A stretch of DNA of 64,000 nucleotides from contig NZ_JALCCV010000003.1 of NCBI RefSeq assembly GCF_022640935.1, forward strand, positions 1 through 64,000, written 5' to 3'. The translations under genes and the position numbers were made by a program. Each line of letters starts with the position of its first letter. Position 1 is the first letter of the stretch. The notes beneath the pieces were generated by a model that had not been told where the DNA came from, did no database searches, and worked only from the letters and a program-made list of their open reading frames with translations. This document shows, piece by piece, positions 58,195 through 64,000 of the stretch. Source of the stretch: Bifidobacterium sp. (GTDB lineage Bacteria > Actinomycetota > Actinomycetes > Actinomycetales > Bifidobacteriaceae).

Positions 58195-59867
58195 GCGTAC
58201 AGCGCGTCATGGGGACCGAAACCGAATACGCGGTTTCGGCTCCTGCAACACAGCCATATGAGCCAGTGAGGCTGTCTTTCGCCGTCGTCGGTGCCGCTGC
58301 CGATCCGCGCACCGCGCATGTCCGCTGGGATTACGGCCGTGAAGATCCGGTCAACGACGCGCGCACCGGTCGCTTTCCCCGGACTCAGGCCCGTTCCGAC
58401 ATGCTGACGGACGAGTTCATCGGCGGGCTCGACAGCGCATCTGCACGCGCTCTGGTCGACGGCTCCCAACGTGATATCGCCAATGCGCCAGCGTTCAATG
58501 GCGCTCGGATTTATGTCGACCACGCCCACCCTGAATACAGCGCGCCCGAAACCTTGGGTCCCTTCGCAGCCGTGCGCTACGACCGTGCCGGCGACGCCCT
58601 GATGCTCGCGGCCGCGCGTCGCGCGAGCCGGCAGCGCGACCAGGATATCGTCCTGCACCGTAACAACGTCGACGGTAAAGGTGCGAGCTGGGGCTCGCAT
58701 GAGAACTACCTGATGCTGCGCAACGTGCCTTTCGAGCAGGTGGCGCAGCTCATGACCGCGCATTTCGTCTCGCGGCAGATATATACCGGCTCCGGCCGGG
58801 TCGGACTGGGCGAGCGCAGCGAAACGGCCGGATATCAGCTGAGCCAGCGCGCGGACTACATCCATGCCGCGGTCGGCTTGCAGACGACTTTCGACCGTCC
58901 CATCATCAACACGCGCGACGAGCCCCACGCCGGGCGGCGTTACCGCCGCCTGCACGTCATCGTCGGGGACGCCAACCGCATGGACGTGCCTGAGGCCCTC
59001 AGACTCGGCACCACCAGCCTGCTGCTGTGGGCACTCGAACAAGCCGACGACCGGGGCATGGATCCGTCCGCCTTGCTGGCGAAGATCCGTCTGGCCGATC
59101 CGGTCACGGCGCTGCATACGGTGTCGCATGACCTGTCGCTTTCGGCCATGCTGGCGTTGGCTGATGGCCAAACGACGACTGCCTGGCAGCTGCAGACCAT
59201 TCTGCTGTCCTTCGTCTATGAGGCGGGCGCGCGAGCCTATGACACCGACAGCCGTGGCGAGCCGCTCTGGCCGGACGTTGAAACCACCCGTATCATCGCG
59301 ATGTGGAAGCAGGCGTTGGCTGATACGGCGGCGCTGCGGCACAGCGACGAGAGGCAGCGCATGGCCATGGCGGACGAGGCTTCACGGCTGGAATGGCTGC
59401 TGAAATGGCAGCTTCTGGAACGGCTGCGGCTGCGTCTCTCCTGTTCATGGTCGGACCCGCGCATCGCTGCGCTCGACTTGCGCTTGGCGGCGCTTGATCC
59501 GGCGATTTCGCCATGGGGAAAACTTTCCTCGCGCGTCGTGCGATTCGATGGTCCCGCGCAGCTGCAGCATGCGGAAACGAATCCTCCTGACGATACGCGC
59601 GCTTGGCTGCGCGGCCAACTGTTACGGCGTTATGGCGAGCAAGTCATGTCGCTGTCGTGGTCGAGGATCACCGTGCGCGACCCCGGTTCGCCAGGAGGCG
59701 CACTGAGTGTGGATATGAGCGACCCTTACCGCTATACCGCGGCGTTGTGCGCCGACGGGTTTGCTGACGAGGTTGGCGGCAGCGGTGGTGCGGCCGACGG
59801 ATTCGGTGCCGAACGCGGCCGGAAAACGGCGGCGTCGGTGCTCGTGAACATCATGCATAGCAGGTAG
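58191..59867 (+). CDS. dop: Deamidase/depupylase Dop
   Basis: Converts the C-terminal Gln of Pup to Glu and also removes Pup from substrates. The 558-residue protein is related to glutamine synthetase: RVMGTETEYAVSAPA at the N terminus, YVDHAHPEYSAPET with the catalytic Asp, LHRNNVDGKGASWGSHENYLM, and INTRDEPHAGRRYRRLHVIVGDANRM. ATG at 58191 has GGAGG 7 bases upstream and overlaps the arc stop. A Gly/Ala insertion near the C terminus (about 525-545) is not conserved. Since Pup here ends in Gln, Dop activity is needed before ligation. Confidence 0.95.
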   Translation: MSVQRVMGTETEYAVSAPATQPYEPVRLSFAVVGAAADPRTAHVRWDYGREDPVNDARTGRFPRTQARSDMLTDEFIGGLDSASARALVDGSQRDIANAPAFNGARIYVDHAHPEYSAPETLGPFAAVRYDRAGDALMLAAARRASRQRDQDIVLHRNNVDGKGASWGSHENYLMLRNVPFEQVAQLMTAHFVSRQIYTGSGRVGLGERSETAGYQLSQRADYIHAAVGLQTTFDRPIINTRDEPHAGRRYRRLHVIVGDANRMDVPEALRLGTTSLLLWALEQADDRGMDPSALLAKIRLADPVTALHTVSHDLSLSAMLALADGQTTTAWQLQTILLSFVYEAGARAYDTDSRGEPLWPDVETTRIIAMWKQALADTAALRHSDERQRMAMADEASRLEWLLKWQLLERLRLRLSCSWSDPRIAALDLRLAALDPAISPWGKLSSRVVRFDGPAQLQHAETNPPDDTRAWLRGQLLRRYGEQVMSLSWSRITVRDPGSPGGALSVDMSDPYRYTAALCADGFADEVGGSGGAADGFGAERGRKTAASVLVNIMHSR

Positions 59868-59913
59868 AATCGGCTTGAAGCAACGGAAGACCTGCCGGAC
59901 GTAGGGCGCGGCC

Positions 59914-60885
59914 ATGGCAGTGCGTGCGAAGGTGAAAGATAAGCTTATGCATTTACGAGATTTGGCGATGAAGGTCGCCGGCGTGGCGCAGGATGCAGGC
60001 AAGTATGCGCTGCAGGACCAGCTGACCCCGCGCGACCTTGTCGCCGCCGTCACGCCGAACGGCACGAAGGCGCGCGAACAGGTCACTTCATATGTCGATG
60101 AACGCTTGAAGCGACTTATCAGCACGCGGCTGGCGATCCTTGAGCCCTTCGATGGCTTCTGGCAGTCGCGCCCCGCGCAGTGTTCGCCCGGAGATCGCTT
60201 CTGGTGTGTGAGCGGCATCGACGGCGCCATCAATTTCATGCGCAATATGGCCGAGTGGACGGTAACGATTTCGCTGTTCGAGTTCAACGACCAAGGCTCG
60301 GCCCAGCCAATCTTGGGCGTGGTGCATGCCCCTGCGCTTTCCTTGACCTATCTGGCGGCCAAAGGGCAAGGGGCGATACGTGTGCGCAGCTCGTCGGCCG
60401 GGGACAGGCGCGAGAAGATCATGCCCTCCACGACGGACACACTCGCCGGCTCCATCGTGTGCTATGGCATGTCGTATTTCCCCGAGGAATCCAAGCGTGC
60501 GCTGGACGTCGTCGCCGCCATTGCAGGTGGACCTGCCGACATCAAACGCGTGGGACCGACATCGCTCGACCTGTGCAAGGTCGCGGACGGCACCTATGAC
60601 GCCTATTTCGAGCCCAATCTGCACCAGTGGGACGTGCCCGCTGTCTCCGCCGGCGCAGTCGTGGTCTGGGAGGCGCAGGGCAATCTGCGACAATGGAATG
60701 GCGGCATGATCCATTGGCGGCGCGAGAACGACGTCGTGGCTTCCAATGGACTGATCATCGAGGAGCTCCAGCCATACCTGCATCAGCTTGGCGGCGCCGC
60801 ACTCGATGATCGCGCTGAGCCAGAGGGACGACATGCCGCAGTTGAAAACGCAGGCGCCGACGAGCCGCGGCAGGCAGTGCAATAA
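59914..60885 (+). CDS. Inositol monophosphatase-like protein with altered metal site, in the pup locus
   Basis: A 323-residue protein of the inositol monophosphatase/FIG fold. The diagnostic DPIDGTxNF motif reads S100-G-I-D103-G-A-I-N-F; the first metal Asp is Ser and Thr is Ala. The upstream GEE Glu pair is missing, and the second motif is QWDVPAVSAGAVVVWEAQG (about 238-255), keeping WD but not the usual spacing. The fold elsewhere is intact (PILGVVHAPALSLTYLAAKGQGA, IKRVGPTSLDLCKVADGTYDAYFEPN). It sits between dop and pup, 46 and 105 bases away. It is probably a weak or inactive enzyme or a binding protein; a link to pupylation is suggested by position only. A start at 59947 is also possible. 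Confidence 0.82.
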   Translation: MAVRAKVKDKLMHLRDLAMKVAGVAQDAGKYALQDQLTPRDLVAAVTPNGTKAREQVTSYVDERLKRLISTRLAILEPFDGFWQSRPAQCSPGDRFWCVSGIDGAINFMRNMAEWTVTISLFEFNDQGSAQPILGVVHAPALSLTYLAAKGQGAIRVRSSSAGDRREKIMPSTTDTLAGSIVCYGMSYFPEESKRALDVVAAIAGGPADIKRVGPTSLDLCKVADGTYDAYFEPNLHQWDVPAVSAGAVVVWEAQGNLRQWNGGMIHWRRENDVVASNGLIIEELQPYLHQLGGAALDDRAEPEGRHAAVENAGADEPRQAVQ

Positions 60886-60990
60886 CGGCAAACCGTGCAC
60901 TACCTGCAACTCCCACGGTGCGGCAACGGGCGAGGACCGGCAACACCATGCAGGACAACGACAACCATAGTGGAAGGAATGCGAACAGCC

Positions 60991-61200
60991 ATGCCACAGC
61001 AGTTCGAACGCAAATCATCATCCCGGCAGCGCGAATCGGCGCAGCAGCAGGAAGCCGGAAAGGCAGTGCACGCAATGAGCTCGGCGAAGGCCTCCGAACA
61101 GGCCGAGGCGCTGGATTCCATCCTCGATGACATTGAATCGACCTTGGAGTCGAATGCAGAGGAATATGTCGGCAGCTTCGTGCAGAAGGGCGGGCAGTGA
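60991..61200 (+). CDS. pup: Prokaryotic ubiquitin-like protein Pup
   Basis: Small disordered tag ligated to lysines of target proteins. 69 residues; the C-terminal half carries the conserved helix DSILDDIESTLESNAEEYV and ends SFVQKGGQ, the Gln form that Dop must deamidate to GGE. The N-terminal half is hydrophilic and rich in Q, S, E and K. The ATG at 60991 follows GGAAGGA by about 12 bases; an in-frame ATG at 60979 abuts that site. The stop overlaps the pafA start (TGATG), so tag and ligase are made together. Confidence 0.96.
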   Translation: MPQQFERKSSSRQRESAQQQEAGKAVHAMSSAKASEQAEALDSILDDIESTLESNAEEYVGSFVQKGGQ

Positions 61201-62717
61201 TGCCCCAGCTGCGCGACAGCGGCAATTCCCGCAGCATGCCGGTCGGGGATCGCCGTCTGCGCGTCAACAGATTCGCGAGGATCTTCGGCATCGAAACCGA
61301 ATACGGCGTGAGCGTGACCGGCGCAGACCACTCCTGTTCGGCAGGGGCGGCGGCAGCGGCCATGTTTCGCCCGGTCGTTTCGCGCTCGCGTTCAACGAAC
61401 ACATATCTGCCCAACGGTTCGCGGCTTTATCTTGATGTTGGTTCGCATCCTGAATATGCGACGGCCGAGGCGCGCGACCCGCTCACCGCCGTGACCCAGG
61501 ATCTGGCAGGCGAGCGGATGATGCGGCGGTTGGCATTGCATGCTCAGGAACGGCTGCGTGAATCGTATGGACCGAATGCGACCGTGCATCTGTTCAAAAA
61601 CAACGTGGATTCCGCCGGACACTCCTTCGGCTGCCATGAGAACTACCTGGTGCGGCGCTGCGTGCCGTTGCATGCCATCGAACGGCAACTGCTGCCCTTC
61701 TTGGTCACGCGGCAGCTGTTCTGCGGCGCGGGGCGGCTGTCCGGACGCGGTTTCGAAATCACCCAGCGCGCTGATTTCTTGGATGAATCCATCTCCTCGG
61801 CTACGACGCGCGCAAGGCCATTGGTCAATACGCGCGACGAGCCGCATGCCGATCCTGAGCAATACCGCCGCCTGCACATAATCATCGGCGATTCGAATCG
61901 ATCGCAGACGGTGTCCATGCTCAAGCTCGCCACGACGCATCTGGTGCTGTGCGTCATCGAGCAATCGATCCGATCGGGCGAGCCTTCGGGTCTGGAATCC
62001 TGTGCGCTGGCGAATCCCAGCGACGCGAACCGCGTGATCAGCCATGACATGAGCTTGGGACATGTGCCATTGCAGCTGGTGGATCCGGAGGGCATCGGTC
62101 GGCATCAGCAGAATTTCAGCGCCTTGGACATCCAATATCATTATGCCGACGTCGTGCGGCGATTCCTGGAGCGCTATGGCCAGGAGATGGCTGAGGCAAT
62201 GCCACGCGTGGACCCGCAGCAGGTGCTGCATGCGTGGGTGGAGGACCTGGACCGGATCTCCTCCGGCGACTGGCAAGTGCTTTCTTCTAGCGTGGATTGG
62301 GTCATGAAACGGCGCCTGATCAAGGCGTTCTCGCGGCGTCATCCGGGAGCTTGCGACGACCGGCTTGCCCAGATCGACATGGATTACCACGACGTGGCGA
62401 ACGGATCGGCTTACGAGGCGCTTCTACGCCATGGTGCGATGCGCGAGCTGGTGCCTGCACACGATGCCGAGCTGGCGTTAGCCAGGCCTCCGCAAGACAC
62501 CCGTGCTGCATTGCGCGGGGCGTTCATCACCAAGGCATTGCAGCGTGGCGTCCATTTCTCCTGCGATTGGACGCGTCTGACTCTCGATGGGCATGATGAG
62601 GGGCATGCAGCAGGGGAGGAGGCGCAGCCGGGGCGCCTAGAGGCGGTGCTGCTCGACCCCTTCGGCGTCGAGGCGGGGGAGGACTACCAGCGCATAATGC
62701 GTTATCTCGAGTCGTGA
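61200..62717 (+). CDS. pafA: Pup-protein ligase PafA
   Basis: Uses ATP to join the C-terminal Glu of Pup to a lysine of a target protein. The 505-residue protein is a paralogue of Dop with the same glutamine-synthetase fold: RIFGIETEYGVSVTG, YLDVGSHPEYATAEARD with the catalytic Asp, HLFKNNVDSAGHSFGCHENYLV, and VNTRDEPHADPEQYRRLHIIIGDSNRS. The start is ATG at 61200; a GTG one codon earlier is equally possible. It ends the pup unit, followed by a terminator shared with hup. Confidence 0.96.
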   Translation: MPQLRDSGNSRSMPVGDRRLRVNRFARIFGIETEYGVSVTGADHSCSAGAAAAAMFRPVVSRSRSTNTYLPNGSRLYLDVGSHPEYATAEARDPLTAVTQDLAGERMMRRLALHAQERLRESYGPNATVHLFKNNVDSAGHSFGCHENYLVRRCVPLHAIERQLLPFLVTRQLFCGAGRLSGRGFEITQRADFLDESISSATTRARPLVNTRDEPHADPEQYRRLHIIIGDSNRSQTVSMLKLATTHLVLCVIEQSIRSGEPSGLESCALANPSDANRVISHDMSLGHVPLQLVDPEGIGRHQQNFSALDIQYHYADVVRRFLERYGQEMAEAMPRVDPQQVLHAWVEDLDRISSGDWQVLSSSVDWVMKRRLIKAFSRRHPGACDDRLAQIDMDYHDVANGSAYEALLRHGAMRELVPAHDAELALARPPQDTRAALRGAFITKALQRGVHFSCDWTRLTLDGHDEGHAAGEEAQPGRLEAVLLDPFGVEAGEDYQRIMRYLES

Positions 62718-62766
62718 TCGAGCTCAAGGCTAGGAACGGGCAGGGTGCCTGGCGGCACAGTAAGAA

Positions 62767-62797
62767 AAAACCCTGACCATGCATTGGCCAGGGTTTT
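62767..62797. terminator. Bidirectional terminator between pafA and hup
   Basis: AAAACCCTG (62767-62775) pairs with CAGGGTTTT (62789-62797); the inner CCA/TGG also pairs after one mismatch. On the minus strand the hairpin is followed by a run of six T (complement of 62765-62770), a classic terminator for hup; on the plus strand TTTT serves pafA. Confidence 0.85.
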
Positions 62798-62816
62798 GAC
62801 GAAGGAGGAGCGGGTC

Positions 62817-63098
62817 TTACTCGGTTACGGCCTTCTTCAACAGCGAACCAGCGGAGATGCGCACGCCATAGGAGGCGGGGATCTTGATGGTTTCGCCGGT
62901 GCGCGGGTTGCGTCCGGTGCGCGCAGCGCGCCTGACACGTTCGGCGGAGAAGAGGCCGGTCAGCTTCAGGCCTTCGCCGGATTGCAGAGCCTCGACGAAT
63001 ACGTCCTGGAATGCGTTAACCGCTGCTTCGGCCTGCGCCTTGGTCAGATTCGACTTCTGAGCGATCTTCGAGACGAGATCAGACTTGTTGTATGCCAT
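62817..63098 (-). CDS. hup: HU-family DNA-binding protein
   Basis: Nucleoid protein that bends DNA. The 93 residues have the HU fold: helices MAYNKSDLVSKIAQKS and AEAAVNAFQDVFVEAL, and the DNA-binding arm with GRNPRTGETIKIP (63-75). It has no Lys-rich C-terminal tail, unlike mycobacterial HupB. ATG at 63098 has AAGGAT 7 bases upstream; the open frame extends 19 codons further without a site. Single gene with a strong terminator. Confidence 0.97.
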   Translation of the reverse strand: MAYNKSDLVSKIAQKSNLTKAQAEAAVNAFQDVFVEALQSGEGLKLTGLFSAERVRRAARTGRNPRTGETIKIPASYGVRISAGSLLKKAVTE

Positions 63099-63243
63099 AA
63101 AGCATCCTTCTTGAGTCAGGGGCCTTCGTATTTCTTCGAAAGCCATGTTCATCAACCGATACTAGCGCACATTCGCTGCAAATGCTGCATTCTACGGGCA
63201 TTTTCCAAGGGTTTCGACGGATCTTTTTCCAAATGAGGAACAT

Positions 63244-64000
63244 TCAGATCAGATTATGCCGGTCGAGCCACTTCATGGCCAGCGCGCCGATGGGAATGCG
63301 CAGCCAGTAGAAGCAAACGCGGTAGAGCAGCGTGGCCGACAGGGCCACCGCCGCGGGCACGCCGACCGAAGTGAATGCGAAGGTCAATGCGGCTTCGACT
63401 GCCCCCAGGCCGCCGGGGGTCGGAATCGCGGAGCCCAGTGTATTGGCCAGCAGAAAGATGAAGATGGTCTCCACCGGATTGACGTGGTAGCCAAAGGCGA
63501 GCATGGCGGACCAGAAGCCAAGCCCGGTCGAGATGTTGAGCACCAGCGAACCCACGACGCTGCCGAACATTTTCGCCGGCTGCGACATCACATCGATAAG
63601 CTGCACGGCATAGGCTTTGACGACCGGCAGGTATTTCGTCGTGACGAGTCGGCGAAGCGGGGGAATCACCATGGCGATCGAGACGAGCAATCCCAACACG
63701 CCGATCACTACGATCAATGTGTTCGTCGGGATCATGCCCGAAAGCGTGTTCCTGCCGGTGAAAATCCCAATGCCCAGCAGCAGCAGCACCGTGGTGATGG
63801 CCTGGATCAGCCATGTCGCGCTCATGATCGCCGTGGCGACAGTGTTACGGTATCCGCTTTTGCGCAGATGCTGCAGATTCACGAATGCGGGGCCGACTCC
63901 TGCCGGCATCGAAACGGCGGTGAAACCGGATGCCGCCTGGGAGCAGAACAACGCGAAGTAGTGCCGTCTTCCTTTGTCCATGAATGCGCCTAGGCTCAAC
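63244..64000 (-). CDS. Lysylphosphatidylglycerol synthase-type (UPF0104) membrane protein, C-terminal part
   Basis: Frame open at the right window edge; about 252 C-terminal residues are visible. Seven or so hydrophobic spans end with NTLGSAIPTPGGLGAVEAALTFAF and RVCFYWLRIPIGALAMKW, the signature of the flippase-like membrane domain (PF03706) shared by MprF and many uncharacterised proteins. The Met near 63999 is probably internal. Bifidobacterial relatives can be much longer, with extra N-terminal domains, which I cannot see. The likely role is lipid modification or flipping in the cytoplasmic membrane. Confidence 0.85.
   Translation of the reverse strand, partial: LSLGAFMDKGRRHYFALFCSQAASGFTAVSMPAGVGPAFVNLQHLRKSGYRNTVATAIMSATWLIQAITTVLLLLGIGIFTGRNTLSGMIPTNTLIVVIGVLGLLVSIAMVIPPLRRLVTTKYLPVVKAYAVQLIDVMSQPAKMFGSVVGSLVLNISTGLGFWSAMLAFGYHVNPVETIFIFLLANTLGSAIPTPGGLGAVEAALTFAFTSVGVPAAVALSATLLYRVCFYWLRIPIGALAMKWLDRHNLI

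Overview
The window is high-GC, gene-dense actinobacterial chromosome, and its gene content points to Bifidobacterium. Genes of the fructose-6-phosphate (bifid) shunt and lower glycolysis (tal, tkt, pgk, tpiA) lie close together. A complete Pup-modification locus is present, and WhiA, the ABC-F and tRNA neighbourhoods, the strong GGAGG ribosome sites and frequent GTG/TTG starts fit the genus. I cannot assign a species. I support 49 protein genes (two cut by the window edges) and 4 tRNAs. I see no insertion sequence, prophage, integrase or CRISPR array; this is core chromosome with a few unusual genes.

Layout. 1-4861: carB, a pyrF-like gene and gmk, in overlapping ATGA steps. 5037-13822: mixed single genes (SDR reductase, small membrane protein, LysR regulator, HAD hydrolase, NAD(P)HX repair enzyme, ABC-F ATPase, tryptophan-rich membrane protein). 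13995-23273: a LexA/SOS box, then uvrA-uvrC and aroE-rapZ-whiA. 23376-27912: pgk, tpiA, secG and two hydrolases. 28243-31930: tal and tkt on the minus strand. 32040-34740: CIRCE-hrcA-dnaJ. 34837-38185: fructosamine kinase, uppP and a lipid kinase/PAP2 pair. 38241-38635: tRNA-Val, Val, Cys, Gly (minus). 38853-44985: PAC2 protein, a GlfT2-like glycosyltransferase, ilvD and a VanA/VanB-type ligase. 45294-54906: GntR (YtrA-type) with a membrane partner, rpoZ, metK, cfa, priA, HAD, fmt. 54964-56398: divergent serB and dedA. 56554-62717: arc-dop-(IMPase-like)-pup-pafA. 62767-64000: hup and the end of a large membrane protein.

Regulation that can be read directly includes a perfect CIRCE element before hrcA-dnaJ, a perfect CGAAC-N4-GTTCG SOS box before uvrA, LacI-family-like operators at pgk and at tkt, a GntR operator over the gntR promoter, a tpiA promoter lying inside the pgk terminator hairpin, and many long-stem terminators.

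Most worth a second look: (1) an orphan ligase that resembles VanB/VanA rather than ordinary Ddl and keeps the His associated with D-lactate use; (2) a PyrF homologue at the conserved carB-gmk site that has lost the catalytic Lys and Asp of the DxKxxD motif; (3) a degenerate inositol-monophosphatase-like protein between dop and pup, beside an ARC ATPase without the proteasome-docking tail; (4) a GntR gene with no ATG/GTG/TTG start at the right place, where an ACG follows a good ribosome site; (5) shared LacI-type sites linking pgk and tkt.
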